This document shows positions 40,277 through 47,671 of a stretch of 60,124 bases of DNA, piece by piece. The stretch is taken from IMG/VR virus record IMGVR_UViG_3300038552_000146, positions 1 through 60,124 of that record. One strand, written 5' to 3'. The first letter of the stretch is position 1. Each line of letters opens with the position of its first letter. The position numbers were made by a program, and so were the translations under genes. The notes below the pieces were generated by a model. That model was not told the DNA's origin, did no database searches, and saw nothing but the letters and a program-made list of their open reading frames with translations. The stretch is from a virus.

Positions 40277-40318
40277 AATGGACGTCCGGGGGAGGTACCT
40301 CCAGCGGAAGGGATCGCG

Positions 40319-40477
40319 ATGAGCAAGAGGACCAAGCACTACGGCCGCCAGACCGGCGGTTCATCGGACAAGGGCCTCAGCCCCCAGCACCCGTACACCG
40401 GGGACGGCAGGACCACGCGCCAGCCCCACGACCGGGTGGAGCTGGACCGGCCTGCCCCGGACCCGAATCAGTCCTGA
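40319..40477 (+). CDS. Very short basic/polar protein, 52 aa
   Basis: MSKRTKHYGRQTGGSSDKG start, Pro- and Gln-rich C-terminus, no predicted fold. ATG 40319 follows GGAAGGG. Ends 11 bp before a bidirectional terminator. Coding supported by its promoter, ribosome site and stop. Confidence 0.65.
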   Translation: MSKRTKHYGRQTGGSSDKGLSPQHPYTGDGRTTRQPHDRVELDRPAPDPNQS

Positions 40478-40487
40478 CGCGCGACAA

Positions 40488-40526
40488 CCGAGGCCCCCGT
40501 CCGGATCGATCCGGCGGGGGCCTCGG
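40488..40526. terminator. Bidirectional hairpin terminator
   Basis: 12-bp stem ccgaggcccccg / cgggggcctcgg between convergent genes. Confidence 0.9.
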
Positions 40527-40549
40527 TTGGTCAGTGCGATCCGTTCAGC

Positions 40550-40918
40550 CTACCTGACGGTCTTGTTCCCATCCACGGTCAGGTGCGGCCTGGGGCTGGC
40601 CACCGGGGTCACCTGGGGCCGTACGCCGAACAGCGCGAACACGGCCAGGATGACCGCCCCGAGCCCCGTCACGGACGCGTCGGACCAGTGCATTCCGTAC
40701 TCGGCGAACATCGCGGCCAGCGCGCCCACGGCCGCCACGAACAGACCCGGCGCGACCGGCCGCGTGGCGACCGCGATCACCACCCCAGTGACCGCGCCAG
40801 TGATCGCCACGGCCTGACCGGCGCTCAGGAAATCGAGGTTGAACCCGGCGAGCCAGGTCAGAAGCGCGCCGATCAGCGCAAGCCAGAGCGCCGGTTCACG
40901 GCCGAAGATTTTGATCAT
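40550..40918 (-). CDS. Holin-like membrane protein, 122 aa
   Basis: Three or four membrane helices (LWLALIGALLTWLAGF; AVAITGAVTGVVIAVAT; GLFVAAVGALAAMFAEYGM; VTGLGAVILAVFALFGV) and a polar C-terminus. Overlaps the endolysin stop by 4 bp, the usual lysis cassette order, so it likely permeabilises the membrane to time lysis. Confidence 0.75.
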   Translation of the reverse strand: MIKIFGREPALWLALIGALLTWLAGFNLDFLSAGQAVAITGAVTGVVIAVATRPVAPGLFVAAVGALAAMFAEYGMHWSDASVTGLGAVILAVFALFGVRPQVTPVASPRPHLTVDGNKTVR

Positions 40919-41709
40919 CCGGTCCCCTCCTCCTGGGTCGTCACGCGCAGCGTGCCGCCCTCAATGGTGAACGTGCCGGTGAGCGCGCCCTCCGGGGCCC
41001 ACCGGCGCACCCACAGAACGGAGATGAAGATCGCCTGGGCCGCCCCGTAGGTCTTCCCGTCCACGGTCGAACCGTTGAAAGACTTGATCGCGGCTGTCAG
41101 GGCCTTAGCGGTGGTGTCCCCGTACTTCCCGTCCGCCCCGGCCGCGCCGAGGTTGAACCCGAGGTTGTGGAGCTGGTACTGAAGAAGCCGGACGGCCTCC
41201 CCGCGATCTCCGTACTTGCAGAACATCTGCCCTCCAGTGGCGCTTGCACCTCTGACCGTGGCCAGGCCCAGCGATCCGGTCCAGTTGTCCCCGACCTGGC
41301 TCCAGGCCCCAGAGAAGTGGGCGTGCTTGTCATGATCGTTGGCGCCGGTGTAGACCCTGGTCCTCCACCCATCCGAGCGGGACCATATCCGGCGCTTGTA
41401 GATGATGTACTCGAACGGGATGTAGTACCCAGCCCTGGCCCTGCGAATCAGGTACTGGACGACCAGTTCCATCCAGTCCGTGCCCGAGCCCCTGACCAGA
41501 TCACGGTCCACGTCGATGGCGCGGACCTCATCCAGCGAGTCCCCATCCCTGTGCTCGGAGCGGCCGGTGAGGTCTGGGTTGTGGCCGGAGATGGTCAGCT
41601 CGTGCGGCCGGTCGCCCTTGGACCCGTCGCTGGCCTTGTCCCGCCCGGGAAACACCTCATTGAACTCGCCGCGTACGACGGTCAGGCCTCGGGTCAGCAC
41701 CCATGCCAT
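40915..41709 (-). CDS. Endolysin: M15-type peptidase + peptidoglycan-binding domain
   Basis: 264 aa. N-terminal domain has H-rich metal motifs (SGHNPDLTG, SEHRDGDSLDEVRAIDVDRD, HDKHAHFSG) matching the M15/VanY-type zinc peptidases of actinophage endolysins. Residues 165-235 (YGDRGEAVRLLQYQLHNLGF, DGKYGDTTAKAL) are a peptidoglycan-binding helical domain. No signal peptide, so release needs the holin. Start shares a base with the upstream stop. Confidence 0.85.
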   Translation of the reverse strand: MAWVLTRGLTVVRGEFNEVFPGRDKASDGSKGDRPHELTISGHNPDLTGRSEHRDGDSLDEVRAIDVDRDLVRGSGTDWMELVVQYLIRRARAGYYIPFEYIIYKRRIWSRSDGWRTRVYTGANDHDKHAHFSGAWSQVGDNWTGSLGLATVRGASATGGQMFCKYGDRGEAVRLLQYQLHNLGFNLGAAGADGKYGDTTAKALTAAIKSFNGSTVDGKTYGAAQAIFISVLWVRRWAPEGALTGTFTIEGGTLRVTTQEEGTG

Positions 41710-41879
41710 CAGTCGTCGTCCATGTTCAGGTGGGCGGTCACCCAGTCATCCTGCTCTGGGTCGTCCCACGGGTCTTCGATCACGGAGCCGACGTGATTCA
41801 AGGGATGCTCGTCCGGATCGTTCGCGTGCGCGTCGGTACCGTACGTGATCCGCTCGTCCACGGTCAGTTCGTTGTCCAT
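41709..41879 (-). CDS. Small acidic protein, 56 aa
   Basis: Strongly acidic (MDNELTVDERITYGTDAHAN, DDPEQDDW, NMDDD). ATG 41879 follows GGAGGGG. First gene of the endolysin-holin unit. Could mimic DNA or bind a basic host protein; speculation from charge. Confidence 0.65.
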   Translation of the reverse strand: MDNELTVDERITYGTDAHANDPDEHPLNHVGSVIEDPWDDPEQDDWVTAHLNMDDD

Positions 41880-41901
41880 GCTCCCCTCCTCTTCCTCCGT
41901 C

Positions 41902-41930
41902 ACTTTACAGTAGCACCTTCAGCGCTCAGC
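41902..41930 (-). promoter_or_regulatory. Weak phage-type promoter
   Basis: GCTGAG, 17-bp spacer, TAAAGT; -10 and spacing fit, -35 poor. Confidence 0.5.
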
Positions 41931-42128
41931 TCACCTCTGGCGCGACCGGCGGGTTCTCGCCGCGCGCCGGGCCATCCGGGAACGCTGAGCGCGGGTCACA
42001 CCGGCGTTACTGATCTGGGCCGACCGTTTCTTGCTCAGCCCTTTACGCCGAAGGGCCTTGTACGCACGATGCCTCGATCTCGCGACATATCCCTTGCGTC
42101 CACCTGCGCTGCTAACCGTTGGACCCAC
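41931..42128 (-). CDS. Small very basic protein, 65 aa
   Basis: SRHRAYKALRRKGLSKKRSA and RRAARTRRSRQR: a DNA- or RNA-binding-like basic helical protein, close in look to small actinophage proteins with a KYEALRxKGMSKxRAA pattern. GTG 42128 is the furthest start and its ribosome site is overlapped, so the start is uncertain. Confidence 0.6.
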   Translation of the reverse strand: MGPTVSSAGGRKGYVARSRHRAYKALRRKGLSKKRSAQISNAGVTRAQRSRMARRAARTRRSRQR

Positions 42129-42197
42129 CCCCTCTAAGCGGCGTGGTGAGTGCCCTCTCCACGCTCCTCACTTCCAGTGTCTACCGGGGTCGGGGCG

Positions 42198-42235
42198 CCG
42201 AGAAGCCCCGGCACATGAGCACCGGGGCTTCTCGG
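42198..42235 (-). terminator. Hairpin terminator
   Basis: 14-bp stem ccgagaagccccgg / ccggggcttctcgg downstream of the 58-aa gene. Confidence 0.9.
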
Positions 42236-42245
42236 ATCGGCCGGA

Positions 42246-42422
42246 TCAGGCGAGTGCGGTACGAAGGATCTGGCGGGCCTCGCGGCGGAACCGGCGGTTG
42301 ATGGCGCGCTTGACGTGCCTGACCTCTCCCCGCTTCCAGACCAGCTCACGCCGGTGCTCGATCGCGTCGATCTCCAGGCCGCTCTTGGTAGTGGGCCGGA
42401 TCGGCATAGTCTCGATCATCAT
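42246..42422 (-). CDS. Small basic protein, 58 aa
   Basis: Arg-rich (IEHRRELVWKRGEVRHVKR, AINRRFRREARQIL); nucleic-acid binding likely. ATG 42422 (one codon choice upstream of 42419). Preceded by a leader peptide/hairpin element. Confidence 0.65.
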   Translation of the reverse strand: MMIETMPIRPTTKSGLEIDAIEHRRELVWKRGEVRHVKRAINRRFRREARQILRTALA

Positions 42423-42448
42423 GGCTGATGGGCCTCTCTGTGTAGTTT

Positions 42449-42478
42449 TCAACCTCTACGGGGGCTTCGCCCCCTCAC
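42449..42478 (-). promoter_or_regulatory. Leaderless mini-ORF and hairpin leader
   Basis: GTG is 7 nt after the -10 box and opens MRGRSPRRG-stop. The DNA also folds as gggggcgaagccccc. Same start GTG-AGG-GGG as at 27650 and 38807. Confidence 0.55.
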
Positions 42479-42485
42479 GAGAACT

Positions 42486-42514
42486 ACCTTACCGCCATGA
42501 CTGTGAAGTGTCAA
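42486..42514 (-). promoter_or_regulatory. Phage consensus promoter
   Basis: TTGACA, CTTCACAGTCATGGCGG, TAAGGT. Confidence 0.9.
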
Positions 42515-42517
42515 CAT

Positions 42518-42562
42518 GAAAGCGGCCCCCGGGGGAGGGAAGAACCTCCGGGGGCCGCTTTC
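42518..42562 (-). terminator. Hairpin terminator
   Basis: 15-bp stem gaaagcggcccccgg / ccgggggccgctttc. Confidence 0.9.
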
Positions 42563-42569
42563 AAGATGA

Positions 42570-43022
42570 TCAGTACTCGGCCGGGTCTACCACGAACTTC
42601 CGCCCGTCCCAGATCTTGCGACTTAGATCCAGCGCGTCCACCATGGCCTCGGCGTGTACCTCCGGCGCGCACAGGTGATGTGTCGCGGCGGTCTTCACTG
42701 TGTCGGTCTTGGCCACAGTCGCTATCAGTTCAGCCCGGGTCTGCTGGCTCGCACCGATCATCTTCATGAACCAGTCGGCGGCCGGGGCGACGCCGGTCCC
42801 ACCGGCACCGCGCGGCCCGGTGAACCTCTCGCCCACGGCCGCTACCATCGCGTACTCCAGGCTCGCGTACAACTCGCCCAGCTTGGGCGATCCCTTGAGG
42901 GTCTCGGCGTTGCCCACAGCGAACCCGTACAGCGGCCGGTCGGTCAGCTCCCCGGTGAACCCGTGGTTCGTCACTTCGTAGAACGTCCACTGACCTACGG
43001 TGCCCATCATGTCGTAACGCAT
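42570..43022 (-). CDS. Phage protein of unknown function, 150 aa
   Basis: Begins GTVGQWTFYEVTNHGFTG; the middle (GVAPAADWFMKMIGASQQTRA, KTAATHHLCAPEVHAEAMV) is helical. ATG 43022 follows GAAGGGAG. Unknown family. Confidence 0.65.
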   Translation of the reverse strand: MRYDMMGTVGQWTFYEVTNHGFTGELTDRPLYGFAVGNAETLKGSPKLGELYASLEYAMVAAVGERFTGPRGAGGTGVAPAADWFMKMIGASQQTRAELIATVAKTDTVKTAATHHLCAPEVHAEAMVDALDLSRKIWDGRKFVVDPAEY

Positions 43023-43067
43023 CGTCCATGCTCCCTTCAGCGCCGGATAGCGCGATCTCCGCCTGTT

Positions 43068-43096
43068 ACCTCACTGTCATTACTGTGAAGTATCAA
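43068..43096 (-). promoter_or_regulatory. Phage consensus promoter
   Basis: TTGATA, CTTCACAGTAATGACAG, TGAGGT. Confidence 0.8.
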
Positions 43097-43117
43097 GCGC
43101 CCTCGGAAGAGGTTTGG

Positions 43118-43564
43118 TCAGGGGGTGTCGTTCGGGTCCAGCTTGGCCAGATGATCCGCCAGCTCGATCTCCCGGCCGCGCCACGGAGAGCCTGAGCGGA
43201 AATCGATCCCGTGATCCTGGAACACGGCCATCGCCCAGTCCTGGGTCTCATCCCATGCGTGCTGATCGAGCGTAGCGAAACTGGCATTTGAGCCGCTGTA
43301 CTGGGTGCCCTCATCCTGACGGTCCATCCTCATCCGCCACCCACGCGGCGTACGCCCGTCAGACTCCTGGCTTTCCAGGTCCGCCCAGACCCGGCCCACC
43401 CTGGTCACCACGGCCGGGATGTACCGCTGTTCGGCCGGGCGTCTGATCATGTCGTTCTGGCTCCGGCGTACCATCACGGGCTGGCCAGGCTCCAGCTTGC
43501 CCATCTCCGGCCGCTTGCGGGTGACCCGGGGGTACACCGTGTGTCGATCTGTCTCAGCAGTCAT
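43118..43564 (-). CDS. Phage protein of unknown function, 148 aa
   Basis: Start ATG 43564 lies exactly 7 nt after TAACGT, so leaderless. A small beta domain (LEPGQPVMVRRSQND, IPAVVTRVGRVWADLE) is followed by helical segments ending ELADHLAKLDPNDTP. Precedes no neighbour on its strand; it is separated from the terminase gene by its own promoter. Confidence 0.7.
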   Translation of the reverse strand: MTAETDRHTVYPRVTRKRPEMGKLEPGQPVMVRRSQNDMIRRPAEQRYIPAVVTRVGRVWADLESQESDGRTPRGWRMRMDRQDEGTQYSGSNASFATLDQHAWDETQDWAMAVFQDHGIDFRSGSPWRGREIELADHLAKLDPNDTP

Positions 43565-43571
43565 GAGAATA

Positions 43572-43600
43572 ACGTTACCGTCATTACTGCAAGGTGTCAA
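43572..43600 (-). promoter_or_regulatory. Phage consensus promoter (leaderless gene)
   Basis: TTGACA, CCTTGCAGTAATGACGG, TAACGT. Confidence 0.9.
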
Positions 43601-43616
43601 CCCTGACGCTGGAATG

Positions 43617-45095
43617 TCAGCGGCCACCGAACGGAGACAAGCCGGTTGCGGGCATCACGCCCACCGGTTGCGCGAATGTCCCGGTGCCCTGCATTCGGTC
43701 AGCCCACATCGCCATGGCCACGGCGTCCCCCCGGTCCGGTGAGCGGCCCAAACGCTCCATGACCTTCTCTTTGGGCTCCACCTGGATCTTAGGTGGGATG
43801 CCGGTAGCGATGGTCCACGTGGGTGTGGTCAGATCCGAGATCATCAGGTCATCCGGGGGGAGCATGAGCACCGGCTCATACGCCGGGTCCAGCAGTTCAC
43901 GGAGATGGTAGTACGCCGCGCTCCGGGTGTTGGTGAACCCGTACTTGCGTGACCGGTCGCGGACCGGGGTCTTGCCCGAGCCCACATACGCCACGGCCTT
44001 GAGGCCTACCTCCCTGCCCCGGTCGTACACTCCGGCACCCACACCGATCACATCAACGATCGGTCGGCCCTCCAGGCCCTGGAGCATCGCCACCGTGGCC
44101 ATCGTGTCGCGCTTGCGATGGCCTTCCAGCCGCAGCGCCGGGCCGTCCCGGTGCGCCAGGACCGTCTCATCACCTCCCCGGCCCACATCCACGCCGGTCC
44201 AGAGCGGACCCCCGCAAGGGGGTCGACCGGCGCGGTCCCAGACGTACCAGCGTTCGATCGCCGCTTCCAGCCACGCCAGCGGGATCACGCTGTCCTCATC
44301 AGAAGCGTGGAACTCGCCCAGCACGCGGTTGTGGTATACTGCGCTGTCCTCCCCCCATTGCTGGCGCCGCTGTTCGGCCCACTCACGCGAGATCCGCCCG
44401 CCGGCCATCGCCTCTTCCAGCGTGACGTGACGAACCCACCAGTCCTCATACCCGGGCGCACGCCGGTGGATGTCGTAGAACCGGCCTGCAGGCGCCCCTG
44501 GGGTACTCATGGCAAAGGCATAAGCGTTCTGTACGGTATCCGACCCGGCGCCGGAGAACGCGCCCTCGATCGAGTCCCAGGTGGCGGGCGGGACGATCTT
44601 GGCTTCATCCAGGAGATACAACAACTCGTCCGCGTGGGCGCCCTCGATCCGCTCGGGTTCGTTGCTGGCTACTGCCGTGGCGGCCCCGTGGTACAGCTTC
44701 AGTCTCAGGTCCAGCAGTTCGCGCCGGGGGTCATACGGTGAGCGGCCCAGCGTGGCGAAGTCAATCCGGTCAGCCCACTTGTGGATCTCCGGCCAGAGGT
44801 AGACCTCCAGGTGACGCCACGCGCTGGCGGTGGTAATGATCTTCCAGTCCAACCCCGCCAGGTCCCGCGTGGTGGCGAACCAGTTGACCAACAAACTTCC
44901 TAGGAAACTCTTGCCCAATCCGTGTGGACCGCGTAACGCTACGCGATGACGTTCGGGGAGGGCATCCAGAACTTCCGACTGGTAATCGGCCAACCGCACG
45001 CTGGGTAGGCAGTCGTGGGTCCAAGCCACCGGCGAATGCATCCACCGGGCGATCCGGGTCCGACCAAGCACCTTGGACGCGAGATCAACGATCAC
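43617..45095 (-). CDS. Terminase large subunit
   Basis: 492 aa. Walker A GPHGLGKS at 56-63, ELLYLLDEAK Walker B near 156-165, and the RNase-H-type nuclease acids in LWTGVDVGRGGDETV (near 300), VDVIGVGAG and RGDAVAMAMW near 468. ATPase pumps DNA into the prohead and the nuclease cuts concatemers. GTG is absent; the ATG 45095 overlaps the 44-aa gene by 11 bp. Confidence 0.9.
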   Translation of the reverse strand: MIVDLASKVLGRTRIARWMHSPVAWTHDCLPSVRLADYQSEVLDALPERHRVALRGPHGLGKSFLGSLLVNWFATTRDLAGLDWKIITTASAWRHLEVYLWPEIHKWADRIDFATLGRSPYDPRRELLDLRLKLYHGAATAVASNEPERIEGAHADELLYLLDEAKIVPPATWDSIEGAFSGAGSDTVQNAYAFAMSTPGAPAGRFYDIHRRAPGYEDWWVRHVTLEEAMAGGRISREWAEQRRQQWGEDSAVYHNRVLGEFHASDEDSVIPLAWLEAAIERWYVWDRAGRPPCGGPLWTGVDVGRGGDETVLAHRDGPALRLEGHRKRDTMATVAMLQGLEGRPIVDVIGVGAGVYDRGREVGLKAVAYVGSGKTPVRDRSRKYGFTNTRSAAYYHLRELLDPAYEPVLMLPPDDLMISDLTTPTWTIATGIPPKIQVEPKEKVMERLGRSPDRGDAVAMAMWADRMQGTGTFAQPVGVMPATGLSPFGGR

Positions 45096-45219
45096 GGCTC
45101 ATCCTGACCGACCTGGCCAGATCTTGGACAGCTTCCGCCAACAGGGTCAGAGACCTGGCCAGTCGGTTGACAGCCTCGGCTATCCCACCAGTGTCGGTCG
45201 GGCGGCTCCGGATCCTCAT
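45085..45219 (-). CDS. Small coiled-coil protein between terminase genes, 44 aa
   Basis: One amphipathic helix (AEAVNRLARSLTLLAEAVQD). ATG 45219 overlaps the small terminase stop (ATGA) and its stop overlaps the large subunit start by 11 bp. Coupling suggests real translation; role unknown. Confidence 0.5.
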   Translation of the reverse strand: MRIRSRPTDTGGIAEAVNRLARSLTLLAEAVQDLARSVRMSRDR

Positions 45220-45977
45220 GCCCGACCCGGCCGATGGCCCTTGCCGTCCCCGTCTCCGGCCAGGCTCTCCATATCGACGGCCCCGAGGTGGGTTTGGATC
45301 AGCTCCGGGACCCGGGCCTCCTGGGCGGGGGTCAGCTCCAGCCCAGCCAGGATGAGTGTGATCCGCCCGGCTACGATGTCCCCCCACCGTTCGGCCAGAT
45401 TGGTCAGTCGCTCGCTGATACCCATGTCGTGGGCGGTCTTGGCGTATTTGACCACACGGTCCCGCTCCTGGGATTCCAGCGCCACCAGGGCGCGGATCTC
45501 TTCGCTGACCGCGTAGATGTGCCCATCCTTACCGGCCGCACCGTACCGGTGACCGATCAGGCCCGACGACTCAGACACGGCCTCGGGGTCGAAACCCTCG
45601 TGGTCCGGCTCCGGCGGAGCCTCGGTAACCACTTGTTGCCGTAGCAACTCCCCGTACGCGGCGGCCCGGAGCCAACTCATTTGAAGCATCCCGAGCACGG
45701 CCATGCCGGGCTCCAGTTGCTGGCCCCCGGCCGGCCGTCCTATAGCTGTCCATGCCGTGATTCGGGCCTCCCCCTTGGCCCGCAACACATCCAGTCGGGC
45801 TCCGCCATGGGTCTTGCACGTGTTGGTTCCCCGGACGGCCGCCGCGTGACACTGACCTCCACCCTGACGCGCACTGCGGCGCTTGGTGCATTCCAGCTTG
45901 CCCCCGTGCTCAGCGCACACGCGCGCTCCACCGGGATTGTTCGCGGCGTCCAGACGTGGAGGTTTCCAGCGGCTCAT
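45216..45977 (-). CDS. Terminase small subunit (HGG-type)
   Basis: 253 aa. The Cys/His cluster (CAEHGGKLECTKRRSARQGG, CHAAAVRGTNTCKTHGGA) followed by a long helical part (VVKYAKTAHDMGISERLTNLA) is the form seen in actinophage small terminases. The zinc-binding part may recognise pac/cos DNA. ATG 45977 stands 6-7 nt after TATGAT, a second candidate -10. Confidence 0.75.
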   Translation of the reverse strand: MSRWKPPRLDAANNPGGARVCAEHGGKLECTKRRSARQGGGQCHAAAVRGTNTCKTHGGARLDVLRAKGEARITAWTAIGRPAGGQQLEPGMAVLGMLQMSWLRAAAYGELLRQQVVTEAPPEPDHEGFDPEAVSESSGLIGHRYGAAGKDGHIYAVSEEIRALVALESQERDRVVKYAKTAHDMGISERLTNLAERWGDIVAGRITLILAGLELTPAQEARVPELIQTHLGAVDMESLAGDGDGKGHRPGRA

Positions 45978-46012
45978 ACTGTCATCATATCCCGGAGTAC
46001 GAGGGCACCTCG

Positions 46013-46041
46013 ACCTGACCGCTATCACGGTGAAGTGTCCG
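46013..46041 (-). promoter_or_regulatory. Weak phage-type promoter for terminase
   Basis: CGGACA, CTTCACCGTGATAGCGG, TCAGGT; spacer well conserved, hexamers weak. Confidence 0.5.
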
Positions 46042-46053
46042 GGCCAAGATGCG

Positions 46054-46100
46054 CCGAGACCCGGCTAGGGGATGGGGAGGCCAACCTAGCCGGGTCTCGG
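46054..46100 (-). terminator. Hairpin terminator 1
   Basis: Perfect 16-bp stem ccgagacccggctagg / cctagccgggtctcgg. Confidence 0.9.
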
Positions 46101-46105
46101 ACCGG

Positions 46106-46133
46106 CGGACGCTCGTGCCCATGCGAGCGTCCG
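46106..46133 (-). terminator. Hairpin terminator 2
   Basis: Stem cggacgctcg / cgagcgtccg, in tandem with terminator 1, separating the membrane-protein unit from terminase. Confidence 0.8.
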
Positions 46134-46145
46134 CGTCTCAGTTGG

Positions 46146-46343
46146 TCATACGACCATGATCAGCGTCGCGATAACTGCGCTGGACGCCCCTGTTACCGTA
46201 GCGATCGCACCGAATACGAGCACCGCACATCCACCGTCATTGCGAACCTGACGACGCATCTTTCTGCTCGTATACTTCGGCGCGAACGGTCCGGGTCCGG
46301 TACGGCCTTCCCGCTTCCACTTGGGTGTCCCCCACTCGGGCAT
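46146..46343 (-). CDS. Small membrane protein, 65 aa
   Basis: Basic N-terminus (TPKWKREGRTG, SRKMRRQVRND) then one membrane helix (VLVFGAIATVTGASSAVIAT). Start shares a base with the upstream stop. Looks like a weak paralogue of the next gene, both basic then hydrophobic. Confidence 0.65.
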   Translation of the reverse strand: MPEWGTPKWKREGRTGPGPFAPKYTSRKMRRQVRNDGGCAVLVFGAIATVTGASSAVIATLIMVV

Positions 46344-46549
46344 CAGATCGCCCTCCCCACGATTGCGACAATTGCCATGCAGACCGTCAGTACTGGAGCG
46401 GCCACCCACACCAGGCACCCGTCAGAATGACGCCCCTTGGGAGCACGGCTGACACTGCCCCTGGATAGCTGCCTGGCCGTTCGACGCGCGGCCTTGCGCG
46501 TCGGATACTTCACGCTTCTACTACCAGGCTGGTTAACCCACCACCCCAT
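46343..46549 (-). CDS. Small membrane protein, 68 aa
   Basis: Basic N-terminal half (PTRKAARRTARQLSRG) and a membrane helix at the end (CLVWVAAPVLTVCMAIVAIV). ATG 46549 follows GAGAGGGG and the promoter at 46578-46606. Unknown function. Confidence 0.65.
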   Translation of the reverse strand: MGWWVNQPGSRSVKYPTRKAARRTARQLSRGSVSRAPKGRHSDGCLVWVAAPVLTVCMAIVAIVGRAI

Positions 46550-46577
46550 GCTGTTATCCCCTCTCTTACCCCCGATC

Positions 46578-46606
46578 ACTTTACCGTGATCGCTGCGAGG
46601 TATCAA
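46578..46606 (-). promoter_or_regulatory. Phage consensus promoter
   Basis: TTGATA, 17-bp spacer, TAAAGT. Confidence 0.8.
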
Positions 46607-46630
46607 CCTCGGGGAGGCGGCAAGCTTCCG

Positions 46631-47014
46631 TCAGCTTGTGAACGTGGTCCGGCGACGTCGTATGAGTAGCACCAGGAGCGCACCGGAGCCGAGCGCGGCG
46701 AGTCCGGCCAGCGCGAACCAAAGCGGCGTGGAGCCGGTCACCGGCAGGGACGGCACCGGTGCGGCGCCCCCGGTCGGCTCGGGCGTGGCGGTTATCGTGG
46801 GCTCCGGCGTGATGGTCATCGTCGGCTCCGGCGTGATGGTCATCGTCGGCTCCGGCGTGATGGTCATCGTGGGATCGGGCTCCACCGTGGCGGTTGCCGT
46901 GGGATCGGGCTCCATCATGGCGGCGGCCGGACCCGTGATCCCGGTGGCCAGCATGATTGCGGCGACCAGTACCAGGCCGAACCTGGCCAACGCGGTGGCC
47001 AGTCGGGTCATCAT
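46631..47014 (-). CDS. LPXTG-type cell-wall-anchored surface protein
   Basis: 127 aa. Signal peptide (LATALARFGLVLVAAIMLAT, AAA site near 30-32), then a Pro/Thr/Glu linker of repeats (EPDPT, TITPEPTM three times), sorting signal LPVTG at 90-94, a membrane helix (LWFALAGLAALGSGALLVLL) and tail RRRR at 119-122: a complete sortase substrate. The repeats come from 24-bp tandem DNA repeats. Lacking a globular domain, it may mask a receptor or block superinfection. Own promoter at 47052-47081. Confidence 0.8.
   Translation of the reverse strand: MMTRLATALARFGLVLVAAIMLATGITGPAAAMMEPDPTATATVEPDPTMTITPEPTMTITPEPTMTITPEPTITATPEPTGGAAPVPSLPVTGSTPLWFALAGLAALGSGALLVLLIRRRRTTFTS
46795..46890. repeat. 24-bp tandem repeats inside the LPXTG gene
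   Basis: gtgatggtcatcgtcggctc plus ccgg-type bases recur every 24 bp and encode the TITPEPTM repeats; copy number may vary between phages. Confidence 0.8.
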
Positions 47015-47051
47015 CAAGATCTTCCCTTCGTCGGAGCTTGAACAGCAAGAA

Positions 47052-47081
47052 ACCTTACAGCATCGCCGGGAAAGTAGTCAA
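47052..47081 (-). promoter_or_regulatory. Phage-type promoter for the LPXTG gene
   Basis: TTGACT or TGACTA, 17/18-bp spacer, TAAGGT. Confidence 0.7.
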
Positions 47082-47356
47082 CCGGGTAGCGACATGAACG
47101 CGGCCAGGCTGATCACGATCAGCGCGATGCCCACGGCCACGGTAACCACGGTCCACGTCGGCAGGCCGTGCCGTCCGGTCCATCCGTGCTGAACCGCCAG
47201 GTCTTGTTCTACCCGACTGGCCAACGGCGGCGACCCGGGACTGTCCCAGGGCCGCTCGTACGCGCCGGGGAGAGCTGGCGGCTCCCCCCATTCTGCCAAC
47301 GTCCGCACCCAATCTTGCCGGGGCGACCGCTCAACGGGGCCCATCTCTTCCTTCAT
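47078..47356 (-). CDS. Small membrane protein, 92 aa
   Basis: Cytoplasmic N-terminal region (RQDWVRTLAEWGEPPALPG) and C-terminal membrane helix (WTVVTVAVGIALIVISLAAF). ATG 47356 has no strong ribosome site; an ATG five codons later is possible. Next to repeat array 1. Unknown function. Confidence 0.6.
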   Translation of the reverse strand: MKEEMGPVERSPRQDWVRTLAEWGEPPALPGAYERPWDSPGSPPLASRVEQDLAVQHGWTGRHGLPTWTVVTVAVGIALIVISLAAFMSLPG

Positions 47357-47390
47357 CAACCCATCTTTCTGACGATTTATTGTCAATGGT

Positions 47391-47640
47391 GAGCGTGGGT
47401 GCCAGGGGCTTGAACCCCAGTGCCTGCCGGCCACCCGCCTTGTACCCCATGCCTTGCCGTGCCACACCTAGCTCGACCGCGCCTCACCCGGCCACGCCAA
47501 GCCACGCCGTGCCTAGCCAGGCCGCGAACGTAGGTGCCGAGGGCTCGAACCCCGGTGCCTGCCAGCCACCCACCTAGTACTCCATGCCCTGCCGTGTCTT
47601 GCCCTGCCATGCCGAGCCGTGCCATGCCGCGCCCTTCCCG
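47391..47640 (-). repeat. T-arm-like hairpin / pentamer array 1
   Basis: Noncoding. Contains units 1 and 2 of seven (47391-47439, 47525-47574). On the minus strand each unit reads GGGTG, spacer, CACCGGGGTTCAAGCCCCTGG-like hairpin, CACCC, so the outer pair GGGTG/CACCC closes on the inner T-arm-like hairpin. Between units lie degenerate GGCNN pentamers. See findings. Confidence 0.8.
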
Positions 47641-47671
47641 GCCCCACTGTGACAGGCCAAGCAATGGACGC

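Noticed and set aside
47358-47386. Promoter TTGACA before the 92-aa membrane gene
   Set aside because: TTGACA is present but the expected -10 is TGGGTT.
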